From Clostridia bacterium (GTDB taxonomy: Bacteria; Bacillota; Clostridia; Christensenellales; Borkfalkiaceae), in the NCBI GenBank assembly GCA_017465145.1, contig JAFTWU010000005.1:19394-83393 (forward strand): a DNA stretch of 64,000 bases, in the 5' to 3' direction. Shown piece after piece: positions 16,920 through 25,103 of this stretch; the stretch's first letter is position 1, and the number at the start of each line of letters is the position of its first letter. The notes under the pieces were generated by a model. The model saw only the letters and a program-made list of their open reading frames with translations. It was not told the origin of the DNA and did no database searches. The translations under genes were made by a program, and so were the position numbers.

Positions 16920-18257
16920 TTAAGGCGTAACCCTGTTGATATCACGGGGGAACATAGTTGCTTCACGCACGTTCTTAAAGCCAAGTAAGTGCATAGTTAA
17001 TCTTTCTAAACCGATACCTAAACCGCCGTGTGGGGGAGCACCGTATTTGTGCAACATAAGATAGGTTTCAAAGTCTTCTGGGTTAGTGCCAAGTTTTTTC
17101 ATCTTTTCCACTTGAGCGTGGTAATCGTGGATACGTTGACCGCCCGAAGTAATTTCTAAGCCCCTAAAGAGTAGGTCGAAAGACAAGGTGTATTCGGGGT
17201 CAGCGGGGTCGTCCATAGTATAGAAAGGACGCTTTTTAGAAGGATAGTGGGTGATAAAGATAAAGTCGCTGTTAAATTCCTTTTTAGCGTATTTACCTAA
17301 AAGTTCTTCTTCGTGCGGGTCAAAGTCTTTCATATCGCTAGGCGTATACTTAAACTTTTCCATAATAATCTTTTTCGCGTCCATAAACTTAATTGCGGGA
17401 ATTTCCGTAATTTCAGGGATATCGGCGTGTAAAATTTCCACTTCTTCAGCGTATTCCGTTTTCAAAAGATTCATAATGTACTTAAGCGCGCCCGTTTCCA
17501 TATTCATAATGTCTTCAAAGCCGTTGATAAAGCCCATTTCAAAGTCCATTGAAGTATATTCGTTTAAGTGGCGTGAAGTATCGTGGTGTTCCGCGCGGAA
17601 AACGGGGGCAATTTCAAATACCCTTTGGAAAACGCCAACTAGCGCTTGCTTATATAATTGAGGGGATTGTGCAAGGTAAACTTGCTTGTCAAAATAGTCA
17701 AGTTTAAATACGTTAGTACCACCTTCAGCACCAGCGTAGTTGATTTTGGGCGAACGAATTTCCGTAAAGCCGTTCTTCATTAAAAATTCTCTAAAGCCCC
17801 TTGCAATACCTTCTTGCAACTTAAAAATAGCGCGTTCTTTGGGGTTGCGCATAGATACGGGGCGCAAGTCTAAAACGGTGTTTAATTGAATATTATCAAG
17901 TTGCTTTTTGTTGATAACTATAGGTAATTGTTCTGCGGGGAGTGATAAAATTTTAATATCGTGAATTTGTAATTCATAGCGGTCGTTACCCTTAGCGTCC
18001 TTGCTAGAAACAACCTTGCCGTAAACTTTAACGCACGCTTCTTCGCAAAGTTTTTCATCTAAACGATAGTCGGAAAATTCGGGTGCGTATACGCATTGAA
18101 TAGTTTCTTTCGCCGTTCTAATAATAATGAAGGCAAAACCCGTCATTTCACGGATACGATGAACGTAACCCGCAATGCTAACAACTTCGCCGTCGTGATT
18201 CTTAAAGTCGGCAAAAGCCACGTTTTCGTTTATAATTGTGCCGTTAATCTTGTCCAT
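16920..18257 (-). CDS. archaeal-type aspartyl/asparaginyl-tRNA synthetase (class IIb)
   Basis: This is a 445-residue protein. An N-terminal OB-fold reads the anticodon (GEVVSIAGYVHRIREMTGFAF). Class II motif 2 is FRAEHHDTSRHLNEYTSMDF and motif 3 is GGLGIGLERLTM. The ending ATMFPRDINRVTP is typical of archaeal-type AspRS, found also in some Clostridia as a second enzyme for tRNA-Asn. It lacks the large GAD insertion of bacterial AspRS. Such enzymes often charge tRNA-Asn with Asp for GatCAB to amidate; specificity is not provable here. An AsnRS is the main alternative. TTGGAG precedes the ATG. Confidence 0.85.
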   Translation of the reverse strand: MDKINGTIINENVAFADFKNHDGEVVSIAGYVHRIREMTGFAFIIIRTAKETIQCVYAPEFSDYRLDEKLCEEACVKVYGKVVSSKDAKGNDRYELQIHDIKILSLPAEQLPIVINKKQLDNIQLNTVLDLRPVSMRNPKERAIFKLQEGIARGFREFLMKNGFTEIRSPKINYAGAEGGTNVFKLDYFDKQVYLAQSPQLYKQALVGVFQRVFEIAPVFRAEHHDTSRHLNEYTSMDFEMGFINGFEDIMNMETGALKYIMNLLKTEYAEEVEILHADIPEITEIPAIKFMDAKKIIMEKFKYTPSDMKDFDPHEEELLGKYAKKEFNSDFIFITHYPSKKRPFYTMDDPADPEYTLSFDLLFRGLEITSGGQRIHDYHAQVEKMKKLGTNPEDFETYLMLHKYGAPPHGGLGIGLERLTMHLLGFKNVREATMFPRDINRVTP

Positions 18258-18372
18258 AAAATCTCCAAAAATAAGATATTTTGCTTATTAAATCTTATAT
18301 AATAATATCACTTAAACAACTTTAAGGCAAGTATTTATAAAATTATTTTATAGATATAGGGCTCTTTTACCC

Positions 18373-18401
18373 TTGCAAAACAAATTTTAGTGTGCTATCA
18401 T
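18373..18401 (+). promoter_or_regulatory. promoter of the DUF1508 protein gene
   Basis: TTGCAA (18373-18378), 17 nt, TATCAT (18396-18401). Confidence 0.5.
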
Positions 18402-18441
18402 ATAACTAGTAAAAAAGTAATATCTCTTAAAGGAGTTTTCT

Positions 18442-19737
18442 ATGAAAGAATTTTTCAACAAGATTTGGACTGCCGTATCGGGCTTTTTCCTTAACGTATG
18501 GGCGTGGCTTACGGGCGTTTGCACCCCTATCGGTGAAAAAATAGGCTTATCGGCAGAAGTTACCGCTTATATTTTAATAGGTGTTGTAGTAGCTCTTATA
18601 ATCGTTATAATAATGCTTATCGCGGGCGCTTGCTCTAAAAAGCGCAAAGCAAAAAAAGCGGCAAAAGCGTTAGAAAAAGAAAAAGCAAAGCAAGACAACT
18701 TATCGGCTAAAGCACAAGCCGTAGTAGAAGAAAAACACGTTAGCGAAGAAGTTGTTAAGATAGATAGCGCGCCCGTTGAACAACCCGCTACCGTAGTTGT
18801 AACTGAACCCACTCAAGAAGAAGTTTCCGCAAGCGTAGAAGTTAAGGCAGTAGAAGAAACCCCCGCTCAAGAAGAAAAGGTTGAAAAACCCGTTGAAAAA
18901 GCAGAAGTTAAAGAAGACATAAAGGTTGCCGTTAAAAAGGCACCCGCTAAAAAGACGGAAAATAAAACGGCTAAAAAAGTTGCTACCGCAGAAACTGTTA
19001 AAGAAGACAAAAAACCCGCAAAAAAACTTGCAGGCAAATGGAAAATCGTTATCAAACGCGATAACGAATACGTTGCAGAACTCACCGCATCTAACGGCGA
19101 AGTTATGTTGATTAGTGAAACTTATTCAACGGCAGACGGGGCAAGAAACGGCATTTCCACCATTATCAAAGGTGTAGAAACGGGCACTTTCGTAATCTAT
19201 CGCGACAAGGCGGGCAACTATTACTTTAAACTTAAAAGCGCAAACAACCGTTTGCTTTGCGTAGGCGCGGTTTATAAAGAAAAAACGGCTTGCATAAAGG
19301 CTAGCGAATCGGTTAAGCGTATTGCAAAAGATTCACCCATTATGCCAGACGTTGTTGAAGGTGAACGCTACGTTGAATATACCCCCGCAAAAGTTACCGC
19401 AAGTGGTAAAGGTGGCAAAGGTAAGTGGAAGATAGAAGTAAGTGAAGAAGGTGGTTTTAGTGCTAAACTTTACGCTAATAACGGTCAACTTATGCTTGCT
19501 ACTGAAGAAGTTTCTGCTAAAAAGACGGCAAAAACTGCAATAGAATCGGTTAAAAAGAACTGTGCGGACGGCAACTTTATTATTGATAAAGATAAGTTTG
19601 GCAGATTCTATTATAAATTACATAACGCTCAAAAGTCCGTTCTTTGCATAGGCGAAGCGTACGATACGTTAGACGGTTGCGTAAGCGCAATAGAATCAGT
19701 TCGCCGTTTTGCAGCGACCGCTGAACTTGCTGAATAA
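18442..19737 (+). CDS. membrane-anchored protein with two DUF1508 domains
   Basis: This is a 431-residue protein. A hydrophobic N-terminus (residues 1-70) contains a clear membrane helix (ILIGVVVALIIVIIMLIAGA). A Lys/Ala/Glu/Val-rich, low-complexity linker spans about 75-190. Two DUF1508 (YegP-like) domains follow: one from GKWKIVIKRDNEYVAELTAS (about 192) and one from GKWKIEVSEEGGFSAKLYAN (about 320). Each has the N/G-rich turn (ASNGEVML, NNGQLML) and an IESV-type helix. The function of DUF1508 is not known. AAAGGAG precedes the ATG. It has its own promoter and terminator. Confidence 0.85.
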   Translation: MKEFFNKIWTAVSGFFLNVWAWLTGVCTPIGEKIGLSAEVTAYILIGVVVALIIVIIMLIAGACSKKRKAKKAAKALEKEKAKQDNLSAKAQAVVEEKHVSEEVVKIDSAPVEQPATVVVTEPTQEEVSASVEVKAVEETPAQEEKVEKPVEKAEVKEDIKVAVKKAPAKKTENKTAKKVATAETVKEDKKPAKKLAGKWKIVIKRDNEYVAELTASNGEVMLISETYSTADGARNGISTIIKGVETGTFVIYRDKAGNYYFKLKSANNRLLCVGAVYKEKTACIKASESVKRIAKDSPIMPDVVEGERYVEYTPAKVTASGKGGKGKWKIEVSEEGGFSAKLYANNGQLMLATEEVSAKKTAKTAIESVKKNCADGNFIIDKDKFGRFYYKLHNAQKSVLCIGEAYDTLDGCVSAIESVRRFAATAELAE

Positions 19738-19773
19738 AAAGCGCAAAAACTAACGTTAATTAAAAATTAAATT

Positions 19774-19804
19774 AAAGCCACGCGGTCGCGTGGCTTTTCT
19801 TTAA
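19774..19804. terminator. intrinsic terminator
   Basis: The 11-bp stem AAAGCCACGCG/CGCGTGGCTTT is followed by TCTTTAA. Confidence 0.8.
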
Positions 19805-19857
19805 TACATGCCTTATTGCGTGCCTTAAATTTTTGTAAATTATTCCGTTATATTTAG

Positions 19858-19886
19858 TTGACATCGTATAAGCAGAAATGTATAAT
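19858..19886 (+). promoter_or_regulatory. promoter of the ECF S-component gene
   Basis: TTGACA (19858-19863), 17 nt, TATAAT (19881-19886). This is a full-consensus sigma-A promoter. Confidence 0.8.
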
Positions 19887-19916
19887 AAAACTAATTTTTG
19901 ACTTGGAGAGAAAATT

Positions 19917-20501
19917 ATGATTGGAGCGGTTGCGGTAAGAAGTGATTCTATTATTAAAAAAATTACCTTAACAGCAGTATTTACTGCACTTTGTTGCATA
20001 GGTACGGTAAGTATTGCAATTCCATTGCCAACGGGCTACGTTAACGTTGGCGACGTGTTTGTTTTGCTTTCCGCGTGGCTACTTGGTCCACTTTACGGAA
20101 CGGTTGCAGCAGGCTTTGGCAGTTGTATAGCAGACGTTCTTGCAGGCTTTCCCATTTATGCCCCTGCAACGCTTATTGTTAAGGCGGGCGTTGCGCTAAT
20201 AGGCTATTATTTTTCCGTGCTAATTAAGAAGTTAATTAAAAAAGCGCCTAATTTTACTTGTCGTATTTTAGCTGTTATTATAGCAGAAGGCTTTATGGTT
20301 TTGGGCTATTTTGTTTTTGAAAGCGCCCTTTACGGCGTAGCAACGGCATCGTTAACACTTTTAGGAAATACAATTCAAGGTTTGATATGCGGAACGGTTG
20401 CGGTGTTAATAAGTTGCGCCCTAGCACCCATAAAATACGTTAACAACAACTTTCCACATTTTTCACTTAATTGGCAAAAGCGCGACAAAAAAACAAATTG
20501 A
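19917..20501 (+). CDS. ECF transporter S component
   Basis: This is a 194-residue membrane protein with about six hydrophobic segments. The segment LPTGYVNVGDVFVLLSAWLL followed by GPLYGTVAAGFGS is characteristic of substrate-binding S components of energy-coupling factor vitamin transporters. It binds a vitamin or related cofactor and docks on a shared EcfA1A2T module, which is not in the window. The substrate is unclear; pantothenate, folate, thiamine and hydroxymethylpyrimidine carriers share this pattern. TTGGAGAG precedes the ATG. It is monocistronic, just upstream of the infC leader. Confidence 0.85.
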   Translation: MIGAVAVRSDSIIKKITLTAVFTALCCIGTVSIAIPLPTGYVNVGDVFVLLSAWLLGPLYGTVAAGFGSCIADVLAGFPIYAPATLIVKAGVALIGYYFSVLIKKLIKKAPNFTCRILAVIIAEGFMVLGYFVFESALYGVATASLTLLGNTIQGLICGTVAVLISCALAPIKYVNNNFPHFSLNWQKRDKKTN

Positions 20502-20527
20502 AAATAAAATTTAATAGTAAAAAACGT

Positions 20528-20556
20528 TTGACAAGCGGTAAAAAATGTTGTATTAT
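20528..20556 (+). promoter_or_regulatory. promoter of infC-rpmI-rplT
   Basis: TTGACA (20528-20533), 17 nt, TATTAT (20551-20556). Confidence 0.75.
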
Positions 20557-20562
20557 GTATAG

Positions 20563-20690
20563 GCTTAAAGAAGAAGTTACCCTTCTCGCCGACGGAACGG
20601 TTCGTTCGGCTCAATACTTTTAACGCTTTCAACTAAGCGTATATTATCGTATTGTACGGGTTGCTTTATCTATATAAGCAACCCTTTTTT
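20563..20690 (+). ncRNA. L20 autoregulatory leader
   Basis: The leader between promoter and infC contains GAAGTTACCCTTCTCGCCG-like sequence and ends in an intrinsic terminator GGGTTGCTT/AAGCAACCC (20658-20684) with six T. This layout is the ribosomal protein L20 leader of Firmicutes: L20 binding stabilises the terminator and represses the operon. Operon content supports the call; no covariance model was run. Confidence 0.75.
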
Positions 20691-20731
20691 GTATCCGCCG
20701 TAGCGGGAAATATTTTGTGAGGTATACTACC

Positions 20732-21244
20732 ATTAAAAAAGAACATCAATTGAACGAAGAAATCAGGGATAAAGAAGTCCGCCTTATCGGTGAAACGGGC
20801 GAACAATTAGGTATCGTTTCTTCGCGCGAAGCGTTAAGTATTGCAGAAGACAGGGGCTTAGACTTGGTTAAAATTTCACCCAACGCTAATCCACCCGTAT
20901 GCAAAATTATGAACTACGGCAAATACCTTTTTGAACAAAACAAAAAGGCAAAAGAGGCAAAAAAGAATCAAAAGGTTATAGAAATTAAAGAAGTTTGGCT
21001 TTCTATGACAATCGACGTTGGCGACCTTCAGGTTAAAGCAAAGCAAGCACATAAGTTTTTAACCGGTGGCAACAAAGTTAAGGTGTCTATAAGAATGCGT
21101 GGCAGACAAATGGCACACGCTGAAATGGGCGTTGACGTTATGAACCGTTTCTTTGACCTTGTTAAAGAAGTCGGCACAATGGAAAAGAAACCGCTTACCG
21201 AAGGCAGAAACATTTGGATGATGTTAGTGCCCAAGCAAGCGTAA
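20732..21244 (+). CDS. infC: translation initiation factor IF-3, AUU start
   Basis: This is a 170-residue protein if translation starts at ATT 20732. The N-terminal domain has [20 protein letters not shown] and the C-terminal domain has the family pattern [19 protein letters not shown]-3 binds the 30S subunit and checks initiator tRNA pairing. GAGGT (20719-20723) lies 8 nt before ATT. The GTG at 20717 overlaps that ribosome binding site, so it is unlikely to be the start. AUU starts in infC are known to give autoregulation by IF-3. It is the first gene of the operon with rpmI and rplT. Confidence 0.93.
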   Translation: MKKEHQLNEEIRDKEVRLIGETGEQLGIVSSREALSIAEDRGLDLVKISPNANPPVCKIMNYGKYLFEQNKKAKEAKKNQKVIEIKEVWLSMTIDVGDLQVKAKQAHKFLTGGNKVKVSIRMRGRQMAHAEMGVDVMNRFFDLVKEVGTMEKKPLTEGRNIWMMLVPKQA

Positions 21245-21278
21245 CTTAAAAATAACAATATTAACGGAGGAATTTACT

Positions 21279-21476
21279 ATGCCTAAAATGAAGACCAAAA
21301 GCGCTGCTAAAAAACGCTTTAAAGTAACAGCTACTGGCAAAATCAAAAGGGCTTGCTCTGGCAAGAACCACATTTTAACCAAGAAAGACAGAAAGAGAAA
21401 GAACAATCTTTGCGATGGCGCATACGTTGACGCTACTCAACAAAAGACTATTAAAACTCTCATCTACAATAAATAA
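21279..21476 (+). CDS. rpmI: 50S ribosomal protein L35
   Basis: This is a 65-residue, very basic protein starting [20 protein letters not shown], the L35 signature. It is a component of the large ribosomal subunit. AACGGAGGA precedes the ATG. It lies 34 nt after infC and 17 nt before rplT, the standard Firmicutes operon order. Confidence 0.97.
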   Translation: MPKMKTKSAAKKRFKVTATGKIKRACSGKNHILTKKDRKRKNNLCDGAYVDATQQKTIKTLIYNK

Positions 21477-21493
21477 TAAAGGAGTGTATAGAT

Positions 21494-21847
21494 ATGCGTA
21501 TTAAAAGAGGTGTTAACGCTGTTAAAAAGCGTAGAAAGATTTTAAAACTCGCTAAAGGCTATTTTGGTGGCAGAAGCAAGAGATATAGAGTTGCTCGTGA
21601 AGCAGTTATGAAGGCTCAAAAGTATGCTTACATTGGTAGAAAACTTCGTAAGCGTGACTTTAGATCTTTATGGATTGCAAGAATTAACGCTGCTTGCCGT
21701 ATGAACGGTTTATCTTACAGCAAGTTTATGTTCGGTTTAAAGAACGCGGGTATCGCGCTCAACAGAAAGGTATTAGCAGAAATCGCAGTAAGCGACGCTG
21801 CAGCTTTCACCGCACTTTGCGAACAAGCAAAAAACAACTTAAAATAA
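21494..21847 (+). CDS. rplT: 50S ribosomal protein L20
   Basis: This is a 117-residue basic protein ([20 protein letters not shown], then [14 protein letters not shown]). It is needed for early large-subunit assembly, and in Firmicutes it represses this operon by binding the leader RNA. The ribosome binding site is AAGGAGTG. A terminator follows 12 nt after the stop codon. Confidence 0.97.
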   Translation: MRIKRGVNAVKKRRKILKLAKGYFGGRSKRYRVAREAVMKAQKYAYIGRKLRKRDFRSLWIARINAACRMNGLSYSKFMFGLKNAGIALNRKVLAEIAVSDAAAFTALCEQAKNNLK

Positions 21848-21859
21848 TTTATAAGGATG

Positions 21860-21892
21860 AAGCCTGCTCTATATAATGCGCAGGCTTTATTT
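21860..21892 (+). terminator. intrinsic terminator after rplT
   Basis: The stem AAGCCTGC/GCAGGCTT is followed by TATTT. It ends only 8 nt before the next gene's ATG. Confidence 0.7.
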
Positions 21893-21899
21893 AAGTTAA

Positions 21900-22625
21900 A
21901 TGATAACCAGCAGACAAAATCCGCTTATAAAATTTATTCGTTCGCTTAAAGATAAAAAGAACCGTGATGCAAACGGCGTTTATCTATGCGAAGGCGTTAA
22001 ACTAGTCCGCGAAGCGTACCTTAGCGGGCAAGATTTTTACGCGCTAGTTTGCACTAGTAAGGGCGAAAGTTTAATAGACGACGTAGCGTGCGCTAAAGAA
22101 ATCGTTAGTGACGACGTGTTTAATTCTATCAGCGACGAAGTTTCACCCCAAGGCGTTTTGGCGGTTATAAAAAAACCGCTAAAAGAATTAAGCGCGCCTA
22201 AAGGTAGTTGCGTTTTATTAGACGGTGTTAGCGACCCTTCAAACGTGGGTATGATTATAAGAACGGCTGCGGCGGCGGGGTATAACGATATATACCTTAT
22301 AAACTGTGCAGACGCATATTCACCTAAAGCCGTAAGGGCTAGTATGAGTGGTGTTTTCCGTGTAAAAATTCACGCTGGAGCGCGCGAAGAAATTCTTCCC
22401 CTTATATCACTTCCCATAGTGGTTGGCGATATGAACGGCAAAAACGTTTTCGCGGGCGGAATTGATTGCGATTTTTGTTTGGTTATCGGTAACGAAGGAC
22501 ACGGCGTAAGCAGTGAACTTCGCGATAGGGCAACTTATACGGTAAGTATTCCTATGCAAAACGAAATGGAAAGCCTAAACGCTGCCGTTTCCGCAGGGAT
22601 ACTTATGTATAGTCTTAAAAATTAA
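21900..22625 (+). CDS. TrmH/SpoU family RNA 2'-O-methyltransferase
   Basis: This is a 241-residue protein. Residues 1-95 are a substrate-binding domain (SRQNPLIKFIRSLKDKKNRD). The SPOUT catalytic part has the three TrmH motifs: LDGVSDPSNVGMIIRTA, GNEGHG and IPMQNEMESLNAAVSAGI. It methylates a ribose in rRNA or tRNA using S-adenosylmethionine; the target is not deducible. The ATG sits 8 nt after the rplT terminator with no good ribosome binding site, so expression may depend on read-through. This gene follows rplT in many Firmicutes. Confidence 0.92.
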   Translation: MITSRQNPLIKFIRSLKDKKNRDANGVYLCEGVKLVREAYLSGQDFYALVCTSKGESLIDDVACAKEIVSDDVFNSISDEVSPQGVLAVIKKPLKELSAPKGSCVLLDGVSDPSNVGMIIRTAAAAGYNDIYLINCADAYSPKAVRASMSGVFRVKIHAGAREEILPLISLPIVVGDMNGKNVFAGGIDCDFCLVIGNEGHGVSSELRDRATYTVSIPMQNEMESLNAAVSAGILMYSLKN

Positions 22626-22645
22626 CGAAAGCAAGGAGAAAAAAT

Positions 22646-23383
22646 ATGTCTGGTCACTCACATGCAGCCAACATTGCGGCTAAAAAAGCAAAAACTGACG
22701 CAGCAAAGGGTAAAATTTTCACCAAGGTAGGTAGAGAAATTGCCGTTGCCGCTAAAAATAACCCCGACCCCGATACTAACAGCAAACTTGCCGATGCTAT
22801 TGCAAAAGCAAAAGCAGTTAATATGCCTAACGAAAACATTAAAAGATGTATCGCAAAGGCAGCAGGCGAACTAGCTAGTGATAACTTTGAAGAATTAACC
22901 TACGAAGGTTACGGCCCCGCAGGTAGCGCGGTAATTATTAAGGCGCTTACCGACAACAAAAACCGTACGGTTGACTGGGTAAGAACGGCAATGCGTAAGC
23001 ACGGTGGTTCACTTGGCAACAGCGGTTGCGTATCTTTCACTTTTACCACTATGGGTATTATCGTTATCGAAAGAACGCCCGACCTTGACGAAGACACCGT
23101 TATGGAATACGCTTTAGACGCTGGTGCTGACGATATTATTACCGAAGACGACGCGTTTGAAGTTCACACTTCAGTTGCAAACTTCTCTCAAGTAAGAAAA
23201 TATCTTGAAGAAAAGGGTTTAAACTTCTTTGAAGCGCAAATTGAAATGGTTCCCCAAAACGTTATCACTTTAGAAGGTGAAGAACTTGCTAAATTTAAGC
23301 GTTTAATCGACGCGTTAGAAGATTTAGACGACGTTCAAAACGTTTACCACAACGTTGATATGCCAGAAGACGAAGAAGAATAA
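22646..23383 (+). CDS. YebC/PmpR family regulator
   Basis: This is a 245-residue protein, starting MSGHSHAANIAAKKAKTDAA with the family's SGHSKW-like start, then FTKVGREIAVAAK and YEGYGPAGSAVIIKALTDN. YebC proteins were described as transcription regulators; recent work links them to relief of ribosome stalling. CAAGGAGAA precedes the ATG. It lies 20 nt after the methyltransferase gene, probably in the same transcript. The acidic C-terminus (PEDEEE) is usual. Confidence 0.95.
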   Translation: MSGHSHAANIAAKKAKTDAAKGKIFTKVGREIAVAAKNNPDPDTNSKLADAIAKAKAVNMPNENIKRCIAKAAGELASDNFEELTYEGYGPAGSAVIIKALTDNKNRTVDWVRTAMRKHGGSLGNSGCVSFTFTTMGIIVIERTPDLDEDTVMEYALDAGADDIITEDDAFEVHTSVANFSQVRKYLEEKGLNFFEAQIEMVPQNVITLEGEELAKFKRLIDALEDLDDVQNVYHNVDMPEDEEE

Positions 23384-23444
23384 AATTTTTCTTTAACGGC
23401 AAATCTAAAGAAAAGTAGCAAAAATATTTTTTATTGCATAAAAA

Positions 23445-23495
23445 TACCTTACTTGCCCATACTTACGGTATCGGTAGTAAGGTAATTTTTTTATT
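23445..23495 (+). terminator. intrinsic terminator after yebC
   Basis: The stem TACCTTACT/AGTAAGGTA (23445-23453 and 23476-23484) has an interior that includes a small second dyad. ATTTTTTTATTT follows. Confidence 0.75.
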
Positions 23496-23558
23496 TAACC
23501 ATTAAAATTACGTTAAATTATTACCGTTTAAATATTTTCGCAAAATAGCGGTTGCACC

Positions 23559-23611
23559 TTTGCCCGCAATTTTGCGGGCAAAGGGGGCGTATAAAAAATA
23601 CGCCCTTTTTG
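23559..23611 (+). terminator. two adjacent hairpins, second a terminator
   Basis: TTTGCCCGCA/TGCGGGCAAA (23559-23582) is directly followed by GGGCGTAT/ATACGCCC (23585-23605) and five T. The 320-nt gap before the next gene holds only these hairpins, the yebC terminator and a likely promoter near 23640-23670 that I cannot place precisely. The reason for a second terminator here is not evident. Confidence 0.6.
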
Positions 23612-23703
23612 AAATAAATTTTTCTTTTTTTGTGTAAACAAATGGAAAAATGTGTTACAATATATATAAATATAGACTTAAATTATAAATTTGGAGAAAA
23701 TAA

Positions 23704-25011
23704 ATGAAAAAATTCGTCCGCAATCTATTGTTGCTAGTTCTAACTCTTTCGTTAATTGTTGGCGTTTCGGGTTGCCGTTTTATAATTGATAGGGGAGACG
23801 ACGGCGATACGCCCACAGAACCTACCCCGCAAACCCCTTCACAAATTATCGTAGAAACGGCTTTGCCAGATTCTCTTACTCTTGCGGAAAGCGTTGATTT
23901 AACGACTGCAAGAACTTTGCAAGACGCTATGAGTATGGAAGACGCTATTGAAAGCGTAAGGCGTTCTGCCGTTGCAATCTCTATTAGTCCCGTGGGCGCA
24001 AACTATACGGGTTGGGGCTCTGGCGTTCTTATTAATACCGATACGGGCAACGTTAACGAATATTATATTCTAACTTGCCACCACGTTATTTGTGATGAAA
24101 ACGCAGATATAAAGGTGTATGTCCCGGACGCTAACTATCGTTACGACAACAATAATTATATATTCACGGGTAAAATCGGTGGAAACCGTTCTGCGACTCA
24201 AGCGGTAGAACTTGTCGGCGGTGATGCTCAAAGCGACGTTGCCGTGCTTAAACTTCGCGTTTTAGGTTCAACCATTTCTCAAGATATAAGGGCAAATTGT
24301 CTTGCACCCGTTATGGACACCGCAAACCCCGTTAAAGTTGGTCAACAAGTTTTTGCAATAGGAAATTCTACCGGTCAACTTCCCGGGCACGTTACCACGG
24401 GTACGGTAAGTTATCTAAATCGTGCCGTTTCAGTTAACGGTGTAGGCACTATGAATTTACTTGAAATTGACCTTAACAGTTACCACGGCAACTCTGGTGG
24501 CGGGTTATATAACCTTTACGGCGAAGTAATCGGCTTAACCAACTGTGGCGACGACGTAAATATCGGCATCAACTATGCAATTCCCTTAAAAATAAGTTCA
24601 TCTAAATCTGTAGATAACGGTATCGTTAATATAGCAAGCCAACTTATTGCCACGGCAAGCAGTTATAACTACGGCTATGTTTCGGGCAGAAGGCTAATGC
24701 TTGGTTTTACCATTATGACGGAAAATTCACAAGTAAAGGTAACGGAAATTGACACTAGCGCACCCGCGTATAAGGCAGGGTTAAGGCTAAACGATATCAT
24801 TAAAGAAATTCACTACGGCGACGACCAAGTTAAAACGATAAGCAACAATAATGACTTTTCTTCAGTAGTATCTACCTTAAAACTATTAGAAGAATTCAAG
24901 GTTGTGGTAAGTCGTAAAAACGGCAGAGTTACCGAAACGCGCACCATCACCTTAAAATATACTCAGCAATATTTCTGCAATACGGGTGTATACGAACAGC
25001 CCGTCGCGTAG
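23704..25011 (+). CDS. HtrA-like S1C serine protease lipoprotein with PDZ domain
   Basis: This is a 435-residue protein. The signal peptide ends at lipobox VSGC and a Pro/Thr-rich spacer follows. The protease domain (about residues 75-310) has His in LTCHHVI, Asp in QSDVAVLKL and Ser in GNSGGGLYN. A PDZ domain follows from about 335 (VTEIDTSAPAYKAGLRLND). HtrA proteases degrade or refold damaged exported proteins at the cell surface. The second S1C protease in the window (4202-5164) has an InlB repeat instead of a PDZ domain. TTGGAGAAA precedes the ATG. It is monocistronic. Confidence 0.92.
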   Translation: MKKFVRNLLLLVLTLSLIVGVSGCRFIIDRGDDGDTPTEPTPQTPSQIIVETALPDSLTLAESVDLTTARTLQDAMSMEDAIESVRRSAVAISISPVGANYTGWGSGVLINTDTGNVNEYYILTCHHVICDENADIKVYVPDANYRYDNNNYIFTGKIGGNRSATQAVELVGGDAQSDVAVLKLRVLGSTISQDIRANCLAPVMDTANPVKVGQQVFAIGNSTGQLPGHVTTGTVSYLNRAVSVNGVGTMNLLEIDLNSYHGNSGGGLYNLYGEVIGLTNCGDDVNIGINYAIPLKISSSKSVDNGIVNIASQLIATASSYNYGYVSGRRLMLGFTIMTENSQVKVTEIDTSAPAYKAGLRLNDIIKEIHYGDDQVKTISNNNDFSSVVSTLKLLEEFKVVVSRKNGRVTETRTITLKYTQQYFCNTGVYEQPVA

Positions 25012-25044
25012 AAAGTAAATAAGTTAAAACACGAAAAACTTAAC

Positions 25045-25082
25045 AAAAAAAGCGAAGTGAAAAATCACTTCGCTTTTTTATT
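25045..25082. terminator. bidirectional terminator
   Basis: The perfect stem AAAAAAGCGAAGTGA/TCACTTCGCTTTTTT serves the convergent HtrA-like and SGNH genes. Confidence 0.85.
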
Positions 25083-25103
25083 GTAAAAATTATCGTTGTT
25101 TTA

